Source of the DNA: Bradyrhizobium sp. LMTR 3
GTDB lineage: Bacteria > Pseudomonadota > Alphaproteobacteria > Rhizobiales > Xanthobacteraceae
Length of the DNA: 64,000 nt
Direction: 5' to 3'
NCBI RefSeq assembly: GCF_001693485.1
Contig: NZ_MAXC01000046.1
Coordinates: 392,884 to 456,883 of the forward strand
Translations under genes and position numbers: made by a program
Shown: piece by piece, positions 44,493 to 52,868 of the stretch
Position numbering within the stretch: position 1 is the first letter of the stretch
Layout: every line of letters begins with the position of its first letter
Notes under the pieces: generated by a model
What the model was told of the DNA's origin: nothing
The model's input: only the letters and a program-made list of their open reading frames with translations
The model's database searches: none

Positions 44493-44801
44493 ATGACCGT
44501 CACCGTTTTCATCCGTTATCAACTCGATCCGTTCAAGCGCGCCTTGTTCGAAGAATATTCCAAAAATTGGCTCACCATTATTCCGAAATGCGGCGGCGAC
44601 CTGATCGGCTACTGGATGCCGCACGAGGGCACCAACAACATCGCCTTCGCGCTGATCTCGTTCGACAGCCTCGCGTCTTATGAAAGCTACCGGGCCCGGC
44701 TGCGGGCAGACAGCGAAGGCAAGGCCAATTTTGATTTCGCCGAGGAGAACAAGTTCATCTTCGCGGAGGAGCGGACGTTTCTGCGCAAGGTCGTGGCGTG
44801 A
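44493..44801 (+). CDS. NIPSNAP-family protein
   Basis: 102 aa from ATG at 44493. VFIRYQLDPFKRALFEEYSKNWLTIIPKCGGDLIGYWMPHEGTNN fits the NIPSNAP ferredoxin-like fold. Single-domain form. It lies 66 bp before the PEP-mutase-like gene and may be co-transcribed. Confidence 0.85.
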   Translation: MTVTVFIRYQLDPFKRALFEEYSKNWLTIIPKCGGDLIGYWMPHEGTNNIAFALISFDSLASYESYRARLRADSEGKANFDFAEENKFIFAEERTFLRKVVA

Positions 44802-44867
44802 GGTGTCTGGCGGAGCAGATGCAGCGATACTATGTAGCAGGCGCCGACAAACCGAGGGGAGCGATCC

Positions 44868-45680
44868 ATGCTGACATCTGCTGACAAACGCGCCGCATTC
44901 AGGAAGTTGCACGAGAGCGGATGCTTCATCATCCCCAATCCGTTTGACGTCGGCAGCGCGAAGGCGTTGCAGCATCTCGGCTTCAAGGCGCTGGCGTCCA
45001 CCAGCGCTGGCTTTGCCTGGACGCTGGGGAAGGCCGACAACCACGTCACCGTCGACGACGTCTGCGCCCATCTCGCCGCGATCTGCGCGGCGGTCGATAT
45101 CCCCGTCAACGCCGATTTCGAGGACGGCTTTGCGCACGAGCCGGACAAGGTCGGCGCCAATGTCGCGCGCGCCGTCACGACCGGCGTGGCCGGCCTGTCG
45201 ATCGAGGATTTCACCGGAGACAACGCAAAGCCGCTGTTTGATCGCGCGTTGGCGGTCGATCGCATCAAGGCGGCGCGCCAGGCGATCGATGCCGACAATA
45301 GCGGTGTGCTGCTCACCGGCCGCTGCGAGGCGTTTCTGCGCGGGCAGAAGGATTTGAAGCTCGTGATCGACCGGCTCACCGCCTATGCCGAAGCCGGCGC
45401 CGACTGCCTCTATGCGCCCGGCATCGCGACGCCGGAAGAGATTTCGGCAGTCGTGAAAGCGGTGCATCCAAAGCCGGTCAACCTCCTGGTCGGCGCGGCC
45501 GGCCCGTCGCTGCAGGCGGCCGCCGATCTCGGCGTCCGCCGCATCAGCGTCGGCGCTTCGCTGGCGCGGATGGCCTGGGCCGGCTTCATGAAGGCGTCAA
45601 AGGAGATGGCGGAGAAGGGCACCTTCGGCGAATTCGCCAACGGCTATCCTGGCGGCGAGATCAACAAGATGTTCAGTTAG
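44868..45680 (+). CDS. Isocitrate lyase/PEP mutase-family enzyme
   Basis: 270 aa. TIM-barrel motifs are visible: IPNPFDVGSAKALQHLGFKALASTSAG, DIPVNADFEDGFAHEPD (metal-binding Asp/Glu), VAGLSIEDFTGD and LLTGRCEAFLRG. The usual KKCGH/KKCGR cysteine motif of isocitrate lyase is absent, so it is closer to the carboxyphosphonoenolpyruvate-mutase-like or oxaloacetate-hydrolase group. Exact reaction unknown. Confidence 0.9.
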   Translation: MLTSADKRAAFRKLHESGCFIIPNPFDVGSAKALQHLGFKALASTSAGFAWTLGKADNHVTVDDVCAHLAAICAAVDIPVNADFEDGFAHEPDKVGANVARAVTTGVAGLSIEDFTGDNAKPLFDRALAVDRIKAARQAIDADNSGVLLTGRCEAFLRGQKDLKLVIDRLTAYAEAGADCLYAPGIATPEEISAVVKAVHPKPVNLLVGAAGPSLQAAADLGVRRISVGASLARMAWAGFMKASKEMAEKGTFGEFANGYPGGEINKMFS

Positions 45681-45697
45681 TCGCACTGCGTCACAAG

Positions 45698-45792
45698 CCC
45701 CTCATGGTGAGGAGCGCGTCTCGAACCATAAGGCCCCGTCTGTGGCCTACATCCTTCGAGACGCCCGCTTTGCGGGCTCCTCAGGATGAGGA
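45698..45792. repeat. CCCCTCATGGTGAGGAGC repeat, copy 1
   Basis: 95-bp palindromic element from CCCCTCATGGTGAGGAGCGC to GGCTCCTCAGGATGAGG, with inner GTCTCGAA/TTCGAGAC arms. A second copy is at 46484-46579 in the opposite orientation, so the two flank the hypothetical membrane gene between them. Confidence 0.8.
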
Positions 45793-45837
45793 GTTTGAGC
45801 GGCTGTGACGCGGTAGAACCGGACGGCGCAAAAGAAA

Positions 45838-45864
45838 AAGCAGCGGGCGTTTAACCCGCTGCTT
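45838..45864 (-). terminator. Intrinsic terminator for the minus-strand membrane gene
   Basis: AAGCAGCGGG-CGTTTAA-CCCGCTGCTT forms a 10-bp stem. On the minus strand it is followed by a T-rich run (TTTTTCTTTT). It lies 18 bp beyond the stop at 45882. Confidence 0.8.
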
Positions 45865-45881
45865 GCTAGCGTATGTCCACT

Positions 45882-46295
45882 CTACTGCTGCTTGGAGCGA
45901 TCGACCTCGGTCCCGGTCGGTTCCTGCGACGGCGGCGTCGGGCGATTGGTCGCGGCGCCGGTGGTCGTGCCAGGATCGGTGTTGGCGCGCGGCGTCACGT
46001 CACGCATGCCCGGAGGCGCCGACGGGTTGGCCGGCTGCGTCTGCTGCGCGGTGTTGGTCGACGAGGTACCGGCCTGCTGCACGGTGGTGTTGTTCAGGCC
46101 ATAGAACAGCGCGCCGAGTACCAGCGCGATGGCAACGGCGAATATCGCGACCTTGGCGCCACTCGGCGGACCTTCGGACAGCGCGGGATCGGGCTGCAGC
46201 TCGTTGTCGAGACTGTTGAAGCGGGCCTGACGGCGGACTTCTTCATCGCTCAGGCCGGCGCGGTAAGGATCGTTCGGATCGGGTTGGTGTGCCAT
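45882..46295 (-). CDS. Single-pass membrane protein, Thr/Pro/Gln-rich tail
   Basis: 137 aa from ATG at 46295 with GGAGG upstream. The cytoplasmic part is acidic, then one membrane helix (AKVAIFAVAIALVLGALFYGL, ~48-68) and a low-complexity tail rich in Thr, Pro and Gln. No family recognised. It is flanked by two copies of one palindromic repeat. Confidence 0.7.
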   Translation of the reverse strand: MAHQPDPNDPYRAGLSDEEVRRQARFNSLDNELQPDPALSEGPPSGAKVAIFAVAIALVLGALFYGLNNTTVQQAGTSSTNTAQQTQPANPSAPPGMRDVTPRANTDPGTTTGAATNRPTPPSQEPTGTEVDRSKQQ

Positions 46296-46483
46296 GAATG
46301 GGTTCCTCCGTAAGCATCCCGAAGTCAAGCGTGAGGATAATGGTTGGCCTGTGCGGATGTTCCGCACCAACGTTGCAACTCCGTAATGTTGGAACCCGTG
46401 ATTCCATTAAGTTCCTGAGTGAGGTCTTGCGCTGGGCTCTCACGCTGCGTCTGCTGTTGATCTATCGCTGGACAGCTTTCGGA

Positions 46484-46579
46484 CCTCATCCTGAGGAGCC
46501 GCGTAAGCGGCGTCTCGAAGGATGAAGGCCCGTCTGTGGTGGTTCGAGACGCGCGTTCCGCGCTCCTCACCATGAGGGG
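46484..46579. repeat. CCCCTCATGGTGAGGAGC repeat, copy 2 (inverted)
   Basis: 96 bp from CCTCATCCTGAGGAGCC to GCGCTCCTCACCATGAGGGG. It is the reverse of the copy at 45698. It occupies most of the 46296-46620 gap; the rest shows nothing recognisable. Confidence 0.8.
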
Positions 46580-46620
46580 CTGCTATCTCGCCAGCCGCGC
46601 GTTCGCGACTTCCGCCGCCG

Positions 46621-46734
46621 TCACCAGCGGCGCGGCATTGCCCCGGCCATCGCCGGTTCGCCCTTGGGCTGGGCATGACCTTCGCCGGCTGTGAACGCAG
46701 TGCACAAAAGCAGTGCCGCGAGAATCGCCCGCAT
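46621..46734 (-). CDS. Possible small secreted peptide
   Basis: 37 aa, MRAILAALLLCTAFTAGEGH followed by AQPKGEPAMAG. AGGGA precedes the ATG and the signal peptide is convincing, but little remains after cleavage. The adjacent frame ends NAAPLVTAAEVANARLAR at 46583, so the gene may be frameshifted. Low confidence. Confidence 0.35.
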   Translation of the reverse strand: MRAILAALLLCTAFTAGEGHAQPKGEPAMAGAMPRRW

Positions 46735-47013
46735 GGTCGTCCCTGCACCGATTGACCTTCCGGAGCGTTGTGGCGCGAAAGTGCACATAGCGGGGGCGTC
46801 ATGCCATTTCGCGCCGAGGCTTCCGGACGACACAAACCGAAATGCCGCGCCGATTTTCCCGGCACGAAATTGCGAAGTTTGCAGACGCGGCTTTCTTGCC
46901 GAGATTTGTGGTGCGCGGCCCGGAAAAACCGACATAGACTGGTTCTAACGAGTTCAGATGCTTAGTTAAAAAAGCGTCGTCACGATCAAGGCTTACCGCC
47001 AAAGAGGGCTGCA

Positions 47014-50000
47014 ATGGGAATTAACCAGGGTCCGATCAGTCTCGATCAGAAGTACACGCAAGGGTCTGGCCACATCTTCCTGACCGGCATCCAGGCGCTG
47101 GTCCGCCTGCCGATGGCGCAAATCCGCCGCGACCGCGCCGCAGGGCTCAACACCGCTGGCTTCATCTCCGGTTACCGCGGCTCCCCCTTGGGCGGTTACG
47201 ACCAGCAGCTCTTCGCAGCCCGAAAACATCTCGAACAGTACAACGTCAAGTTCCAGCCCGGCGTGAACGAGGATCTCGCGGCCACCGCGATCTGGGGCTC
47301 GCAGCAGCTCAATCTCTCGCCCGGCGCCAAGTACGACGGTGTGGTCGGCATCTGGTACGGCAAAGGCCCCGGCGTCGACCGCTGCGGCGACGTCTTCCGC
47401 CACGGCAACACGGCCGGCTCGGCTAAACATGGCGGCGTGCTGTGTCTTGCCGGCGACGATCACGGCGCAAAATCCTCCACCGTCCCGCATCAGTCCGACC
47501 ACGCCTTCATCTCGGCGCTGATGCCGTACCTCTATCCCTCCAGCATCCATGAAATGATCGAGATGGGCCTTCTGGGTATCGCGATGTCGCGCTACTCCGG
47601 CTGCTGGGTCGGCATGAAGGTGATCACGGAGACGGTGGAAACCACCGCCGAGATCGACCTCACCGACGAGATGACGCCGTTCGCGATCCCGACCGATTTC
47701 GAGATGCCGCCGGGTGGCCTCAACCTGCGCTGGCCCGACGATCGCTATGCGCAGGACCTGCGCCTGCAGGACTACAAGGGCTATGCCGCGATCGCGTTTG
47801 CGCGCGCCAACAAGATCAACCGCATCACGATGGATTCGCCGAATGCCCGCTATGGCATCATGGCATCCGGCAAGAGCTACGAGGACATCCGTCAGGCGCT
47901 GCGCGAGCTCGGGATCACCGAGGAGGTCGCCGCCAAGATCGGCTTGCGGCTTTACAAGATCGGCATGCCCTGGCCGCTGGAGCCCGAAGGCGTCCGCAAC
48001 TTCGCCATCGGCCTCGAGGAAATCTTCATCGTCGAGGAGCGCCGCGAGATCGTCGAGAACCAGGTCAAGCAGGAGCTGTTCAACTGGCGCGACGACGTCC
48101 GCCCGCGCATCGTCGGCAAGATGGACGACCACGACAAGCGTTTTCTCACCTTCGCCGCCGAACTTTCCGTCGCTTCGCTCGCAAGCTCGCTGACCGAACG
48201 CCTGCTTCGACTTAATCTCAATCCCGAAATCGCCGCGATGCTGCGCGCCAAGGCCGACTGGTTCAACGGCCGGCAGGCGACCCAGATGCAGGCGGTCGCA
48301 CCCGTCACCCGCACGCCGTATTTCTGCTCGGGCTGCCCGCACAACACCTCGACCAAGGTGCCCGAAGGCAGCCGCGCCTTTGCCGGCATCGGTTGTCACT
48401 TCATGGCGCTGTGGATGGACCGCAACACCGAGACCTACACCCATATGGGAGGCGAGGGCGTGCCGTGGGTCGGCGTCGCACCCTTCACCAAGGAAGAGCA
48501 CGTGTTCGCCAATCTCGGCGACGGCACCTACTTCCACTCCGGCAGCCTCGCGATACGCCAGGCGATCGCCTCGGGCGCCAACATCACCTACAAGATCCTC
48601 TATAACGACGCGACCGCGATGACCGGCGGCCAGCATGTCGACGGCGAATTGTCGCCGCAGCAGATCACCTTCCAGCTTCACAGCGAGGGCATCCGCAACA
48701 TCTATCTGGTCTCGGAAAATCCCGACGCCTATCCCGCGTCCGAGATCGCGCCCGGCGTCAAGACCGCGCATCGCGACGCGCTCCAGGACGTGATGAAGAT
48801 CTGCCGCACCCTGAAGGGCACGTCGGCGATCGTCTTCGTGCAGACCTGCGCCGCCGAAAAGCGCCGCCGCCGCAAGCGCGGCCTGATGGAAGACCCGGCG
48901 CGCCGCGTCATGATCAATCCGGCCGTGTGCGAAGGCTGCGGCGATTGCTCGGTGCAGTCGAACTGCATTTCGGTCGAGCCGCTGGAAACCGAGATGGGCC
49001 GCAAGCGCACCATCAACCAGTCGACCTGCAACAAGGATTATTCCTGCCTGAAGGGCTTCTGCCCGTCCTTCGTTACCATCGACGGCGGCAAGCCGCGCCG
49101 TCGCGCCCCCGCAAGCCTTGGTGAGATCGGCGATTTGCCGGAGCCTGCCTCATTCCCGTCGCTGGAGCGGCCCTACAATATCGCGGTCGGCGGCGTCGGC
49201 GGCACCGGCGTCTTGACCATCGGCGCGCTGCTGGGCATGGCCGCGCATATCGAGGGCAAGGCCAGCATGATCCTCGACATGTCCGGCCTGGCGCAAAAGG
49301 GCGGCGCGGTGCTGAGCCACGTCCGGCTTTCCGAACACACCGCCGACGTCACCTGTTCGCGCATCGTCACCGGCACCGCCGATCTCGTGATGGCCGCCGA
49401 CGAGGTGGTGGCCGCCGCCAAGGACACGATTACGCTCTGCGAAGCCAGCCGCACCGTTGGCGTCATCAATACCCACGTGATCCCGACGGCCGACTTCATC
49501 CTCAACCGCGACTTCAATTTCCAGAGCCGCAAGGTCAACCACGTGCTGGAGACCGAGCTGCGCAAGGATTCGTGGTTCTACGATTTCACCAAGCCGGCCG
49601 AAGCGCTGCTTGGCGACTCCATTGCCACCAACATCATGATGCTGGGCTATGCCTATCAGAAGGGCTTGCTGCCGCTGTCGGCAAAGGCGATTCTGCAGGC
49701 GATCGAGGTCAACGGCGTTTCGATCAAGATGAACACGCAGGCCTTCCAGCTCGGCCGTCTTGCCGCGGCCGATCCGGCGCGGCTCGACACCATGATGAGG
49801 GGCCAGGACGAGCCGGTGGTGGCGAAGACGCTGGATGCAATGACGCTGGACGAGATCATCGCCCATCGCAGCGCGCACCTCGCCGATTACCAAAATACCG
49901 CGCTCGCCGAGCGCTATCGGGCTCTCGTGAAACGCGTGCGCGATGCGGCGATCGATGGCGGCTATGGCGAAGCGCTGCCGCGCGCAGTTGCGGTCAACTA

Positions 50001-50505
50001 CGCAAAGTTGCTCGCCTACAAGGACGAGTACGAAGTCGCACGGCTGTTCACCGACGGCCGCTTCGAGAAGCAGCTCCGCGACCAGTTCGAAGGCGAGTTC
50101 AAGTTCAATTTCAATCTGGCGCCGCCGATCCTCGGCGGCGGCCTCGATGCGCTCGGCCGCCCGAAGAAGCGCGCCTTCGGCGCGTGGATGATGCCGGTGT
50201 TCCGGACGCTGGCAAAACTGCGCTTCCTGCGCGGCACGCCGCTCGACATCTTCGGCTACAGCGCCGACCGCAAGCTCGAGCGTGAGCTGATCGCAGGCTA
50301 TGAGAAGGATGTCGCCACGGTGCTTGGACTGCTGTCGCCGGTCACCCACGACACCGCCGTCGAAATTCTCTCGCTGCCCGACCGCATCCGCGGCTACGGC
50401 CCGGTGAAGGAAAAGGCGGTGCAGGACGCGAAAGCGCGCCACGCGCAATTGGCCGCCGACCTCGCCAACCCGCCGCCCGCGCCGCGGCAGTTGGCGGCGG
50501 AATAA
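47014..50505 (+). CDS. Indolepyruvate:ferredoxin oxidoreductase, fused subunits
   Basis: 1163 aa, the length of the fused IorA-IorB type. The alpha-like first half includes GYRGSPLGGYDQQL and the TPP-binding segment (GIGCHFMALWMDR, then ANLGDGTYFHSG and ILYNDATAMTGGQ). A cysteine cluster around residues 639-685 (CEGCGDC...CLKGFC) probably holds Fe-S. The gamma-like domain starts near 725 (AVGGVGGTGVLTIGALLG), and a family-specific C-terminal domain ends the protein. It oxidatively decarboxylates aryl-pyruvates to aryl-acetyl-CoA, reducing ferredoxin. Confidence 0.95.
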   Translation: MGINQGPISLDQKYTQGSGHIFLTGIQALVRLPMAQIRRDRAAGLNTAGFISGYRGSPLGGYDQQLFAARKHLEQYNVKFQPGVNEDLAATAIWGSQQLNLSPGAKYDGVVGIWYGKGPGVDRCGDVFRHGNTAGSAKHGGVLCLAGDDHGAKSSTVPHQSDHAFISALMPYLYPSSIHEMIEMGLLGIAMSRYSGCWVGMKVITETVETTAEIDLTDEMTPFAIPTDFEMPPGGLNLRWPDDRYAQDLRLQDYKGYAAIAFARANKINRITMDSPNARYGIMASGKSYEDIRQALRELGITEEVAAKIGLRLYKIGMPWPLEPEGVRNFAIGLEEIFIVEERREIVENQVKQELFNWRDDVRPRIVGKMDDHDKRFLTFAAELSVASLASSLTERLLRLNLNPEIAAMLRAKADWFNGRQATQMQAVAPVTRTPYFCSGCPHNTSTKVPEGSRAFAGIGCHFMALWMDRNTETYTHMGGEGVPWVGVAPFTKEEHVFANLGDGTYFHSGSLAIRQAIASGANITYKILYNDATAMTGGQHVDGELSPQQITFQLHSEGIRNIYLVSENPDAYPASEIAPGVKTAHRDALQDVMKICRTLKGTSAIVFVQTCAAEKRRRRKRGLMEDPARRVMINPAVCEGCGDCSVQSNCISVEPLETEMGRKRTINQSTCNKDYSCLKGFCPSFVTIDGGKPRRRAPASLGEIGDLPEPASFPSLERPYNIAVGGVGGTGVLTIGALLGMAAHIEGKASMILDMSGLAQKGGAVLSHVRLSEHTADVTCSRIVTGTADLVMAADEVVAAAKDTITLCEASRTVGVINTHVIPTADFILNRDFNFQSRKVNHVLETELRKDSWFYDFTKPAEALLGDSIATNIMMLGYAYQKGLLPLSAKAILQAIEVNGVSIKMNTQAFQLGRLAAADPARLDTMMRGQDEPVVAKTLDAMTLDEIIAHRSAHLADYQNTALAERYRALVKRVRDAAIDGGYGEALPRAVAVNYAKLLAYKDEYEVARLFTDGRFEKQLRDQFEGEFKFNFNLAPPILGGGLDALGRPKKRAFGAWMMPVFRTLAKLRFLRGTPLDIFGYSADRKLERELIAGYEKDVATVLGLLSPVTHDTAVEILSLPDRIRGYGPVKEKAVQDAKARHAQLAADLANPPPAPRQLAAE

Positions 50506-50510
50506 GTATC

Positions 50511-50627
50511 GTGTCCCGGACGCGGCGCAGCGCTCTTGCGGTGCGCCGCAGAGCCGGGACCCCATCTCGCCGCATAGGCCCCGGCTCAGCAGCGCACCGC
50601 TCTCGCGCTGCGCTGCGTCCGGGGCAC
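50511..50627. repeat. GTCCCGGACGCGGCGCAG repeat
   Basis: 117-bp inverted unit starting GTGTCCCGGACGCGGCGCAG and ending CTGCGTCCGGGGCAC, 6 bp after the IOR stop. A fragment of the same end (GTCCGGGGCACGAGAG) recurs at 51806, also directly next to a GTAGGGTGGGC repeat. The two repeat families are therefore joined in the same order twice. Confidence 0.8.
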
Positions 50628-50636
50628 GAGAGCCGC

Positions 50637-50674
50637 GTAGGGTGGGCAAAGGCGCGACGCGCCGTGCCCACCAT
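50637..50674. repeat. GTAGGGTGGGC repeat, copy 4 (half unit)
   Basis: Only the left half (GTAGGGTGGGCAAAGGCGCG to GTGCCCACCAT) is present; the right half is missing. Adjoins the GTCCCGGACGCGG repeat. Confidence 0.75.
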
Positions 50675-50804
50675 CCATCAACATTCGTGGTGCTTGCCCA
50701 ATTGAATCAAAAGCTTGTCTCCAGAGCTTCGATGGGGTGTAGTCGCCACCAGCTTGCCACTGCGTTGACGCATTGCCTGCTTCGCACCAGCAACGGGTTA
50801 GCCG

Positions 50805-51788
50805 ATGGACCAGCCTCTCGCCGACATCGGCATCATCTCCGCCTATCGCTTCGCGAGCGACGGCTCCGCGACGAAGCTCGACGTCGCCAGCCTCGATGCG
50901 GAACTCGCCGATCCGCACGGCTGGCTGTGGCTGCACTTCAATCTGTCCAACCGCCGCTGCCACGACTGGCTCGCCAGGAGTGCGCCGCTGTCCGATATCG
51001 CGCGCGAGACCTTGCTCGATGCCGATGAGCATATCCGCCTCGATATCTTCGACGAGGAGATCGCCGGCGTTTTGCCCGACCTGCATCAGGAGTTCATGCA
51101 GGAGGGCGACGATCTCCTGCGGGTGCACTTTGCGATCTCGTCAAAGCTGATGATCACGGCTCGGCGCAAGCCGCTGCGCGCGATCGAGCTGACGCGGCGT
51201 GCGCTCGATAGCGGCCGCAAGTTTCCCACCCCGGTGTCACTGTTCGATGCGATCGTCGACCAGTTCGCCGATGTGATCGGGCGGTATTCCGCGAGCCTCG
51301 GCGACGAGCTCGACATCGTCGAGAATCATGTACTGCACGATGAGATCGACGATGAGCGGTTGCGGCTCGGCCGCGTGCGCTTGCAGGCGATCCGCACGCG
51401 GCGGCAGTTGTCGCAGATCCGTGCGCTGTTTCATCGCATGGAGGCGCGCGAGGACGTCGAATCCGAAACCCTGCTGTCGGCGATGCGCAAGCTTGCGCAG
51501 AAGTTCGACGCGCTCGACTACGAGTTCAGCGCGATCTATGAGCGCGCGCGGCTGCTGCAGGACGAGATCGCCGGCCGCATGACGGCGATCACCAACCGCC
51601 GCCTGTTCACGCTGTCGGTCCTGACCGCGTGCATGCTGCCTTCGACGCTGGTGACCGGCTTCTTCGGCATGAACACCAAGGACATGCCATTCCAGACCGG
51701 CGACGGCGGCACCTGGTACGCGCTTCTGCTGGTGATCGCGGCGGGAGCACTGACCTGGTGGCTGCTCAGGCGAACCAAGGCCCTGTAG
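50805..51788 (+). CDS. zntB: CorA-family divalent cation channel, ZntB-like
   Basis: 327 aa. The large cytoplasmic domain is helical. Two C-terminal membrane helices follow (FTLSVLTACMLPSTLVTGFFGMN and WYALLLVIAAGALTWWLL). The GMN pore motif ends helix 1, and the loop is TKDMPF rather than the CorA MPEL. That loop and the length fit ZntB-like zinc transport. The ATG at 50805 is the only start that keeps the family N-terminus. Confidence 0.88.
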   Translation: MDQPLADIGIISAYRFASDGSATKLDVASLDAELADPHGWLWLHFNLSNRRCHDWLARSAPLSDIARETLLDADEHIRLDIFDEEIAGVLPDLHQEFMQEGDDLLRVHFAISSKLMITARRKPLRAIELTRRALDSGRKFPTPVSLFDAIVDQFADVIGRYSASLGDELDIVENHVLHDEIDDERLRLGRVRLQAIRTRRQLSQIRALFHRMEAREDVESETLLSAMRKLAQKFDALDYEFSAIYERARLLQDEIAGRMTAITNRRLFTLSVLTACMLPSTLVTGFFGMNTKDMPFQTGDGGTWYALLLVIAAGALTWWLLRRTKAL

Positions 51789-51825
51789 GCCGATCCCTCG
51801 ATGCTGTCCGGGGCACGAGAGCTGC

Positions 51826-51949
51826 GTAGGGTGGGCAAAGGCGCAAAGCGCCGTGCCCACCATATCACGCTCCGCTCGTGGTAGGGTGGGCACGCGGAGC
51901 CTGTCATCGGGCGCGCATTCGCGCGACCCGGTGGCTTTGCCCACCCTAC
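51826..51949. repeat. GTAGGGTGGGC repeat, copy 5 (composite)
   Basis: Begins GTAGGGTGGGCAAAGGCGCA, has a second internal GTAGGGTGGGCACGCG, and ends GCCCACCCTAC. It looks like one half unit joined to one full unit. Lies between zntB and the GcrA-like gene. Confidence 0.8.
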
Positions 51950-52049
51950 AATTCTCAACGACGCGGCATTAACGACGAGACCATCTGCTCGCTCGATCAA
52001 CATGAGCAACGACTAGCCTGTCGCTCGCAATCGATGTATAATCATCTGC

Positions 52050-52376
52050 ATGGGTTGGGATGCGAACGACGTAGCACTGCTCAAAAAGCTCTGGGCCGAT
52101 GGCCACAGCGCCGGTCAGATCGCAAGCCGGCTAGGCCTTAGCCGCAATGCCGTGAGCGCCAAGTTGCAGCGCTTGGGCCAGAAGCGCGGTCGTAAGCCGC
52201 CAACGGCGAACCCCAGGATCGTGTCGGTGCCGAAGCGAAAGGTGGCGCAGTTGGCCTGTGCCCGCCCGGCCGACAAGGTGGTGTCCCCGCGCAAGCCGGC
52301 GGCAACACAGCCCAAGGAATTCACCAAGCGCCAGCTTTACGCGATGCTGGTTGATGCGGTCAGGAATACCGGCTGA
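52050..52376 (+). CDS. GcrA-like cell-cycle regulator, short form
   Basis: 108 aa. MGWDANDVALLKKLWADGHS, then AGQIASRLGLSRNAVSAKLQRLG, is the GcrA N-terminal DNA-binding motif. The C-terminal part is a basic linker with a short helix, and it lacks the full sigma-70-binding domain of Caulobacter GcrA. It is the last chromosomal gene before the integrated island. Confidence 0.82.
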   Translation: MGWDANDVALLKKLWADGHSAGQIASRLGLSRNAVSAKLQRLGQKRGRKPPTANPRIVSVPKRKVAQLACARPADKVVSPRKPAATQPKEFTKRQLYAMLVDAVRNTG

Positions 52377-52673
52377 CGCTCGCTGATTGCCGTCGACGCC
52401 AAAACACGAATTTCACCAGCCGATTCAACGTGATTTGGGTCGTCCAGATCGCGCGGCGAAAATATATCGCTTCTCATTACCCCCAAATCAGCTCCATCTT
52501 CGCGCCATCCCGCCTCATCGAAGAGGGGCGTACGCGTCGTCACGATACGTGGAGTGCGGGGAGCGGTGGACGCGAGGGCACTCACGCGCGCGAGGCATTG
52601 CAGGGCGGCCTCAAGCTTTGTCTTGGGGCTGTGAGCAATTAATCAGCGCAGGACGAGCGGCGCATTTCGCGTA

Positions 52674-52693
52674 CGGCAAAACCGTGTGGGCCT
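52674..52693. other. Candidate attL
   Basis: CGGCAAAACCGTGTGGGCCT matches CGGCAAAGCCGTGTGGTCCT at 63458-63477 in 18 of 20 positions, in direct orientation, with runs CGGCAAA and CCGTGTGG identical. It lies 175 bp before the integrase start, a normal distance for an att core. The rest of the 52377-52868 gap shows no gene, only the motif array and dyads described separately. Confidence 0.6.
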
Positions 52694-52708
52694 TATTTTG
52701 ATACTCAG

Positions 52709-52735
52709 TGAGCGCTCCTGAACCTATCTGAGCGC
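52709..52735. promoter_or_regulatory. 10-bp-phased motif array at the left end of the island
   Basis: TGAGCGC occurs at 52709 and again at 52729, exactly 20 bp apart. It is the reverse complement of the GCGCTCA motif arrayed at the right end. Located 15 bp inside the candidate attL, so it could be integrase arm-type or excisionase-binding DNA. Confidence 0.5.
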
Positions 52736-52832
52736 GAAAAAGCCCTTCCCGTATAGGCTTTTCGCGAATTATGCTCTCGGAGCACGGCTGATGGGCGCTC
52801 CCTGAACCCGCTGTACTGGGGCAGGGCCCCAG
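52733..52832. promoter_or_regulatory. Dyads in the integrase promoter region
   Basis: Two inverted repeats lie before the integrase gene: CGCGAAAA(A)GCC / GGCTTTTCGCG at 52733-52766 and CTGGGGC-AGG-GCCCCAG at 52816-52832. They could be repressor sites or leader hairpins controlling integrase expression. Confidence 0.4.
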
Positions 52833-52868
52833 CGCGGCACCCGCAAACGCACCGCCTGAGAGCATCCC

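Noticed and set aside
43533..45467. 644-aa minus-strand ORF across several genes
   Set aside because: It spans an ArsR gene in another frame, a repeat and two plus-strand genes, which is not credible.
46993..48771. 592-aa minus-strand ORF opposite the IOR gene
   Set aside because: Antisense shadow of a GC-rich gene; composition is His/Asp/Arg-rich nonsense and no domain is visible.
49150..50649. 499-aa minus-strand ORF opposite the IOR gene end
   Set aside because: Shadow frame of the same gene, without motifs or a ribosome site.
52377..52868. Search for a tRNA gene as integration target at the left end of the island
   Set aside because: No cloverleaf or CCA-like 3' end could be drawn here or near 63.4 kb.
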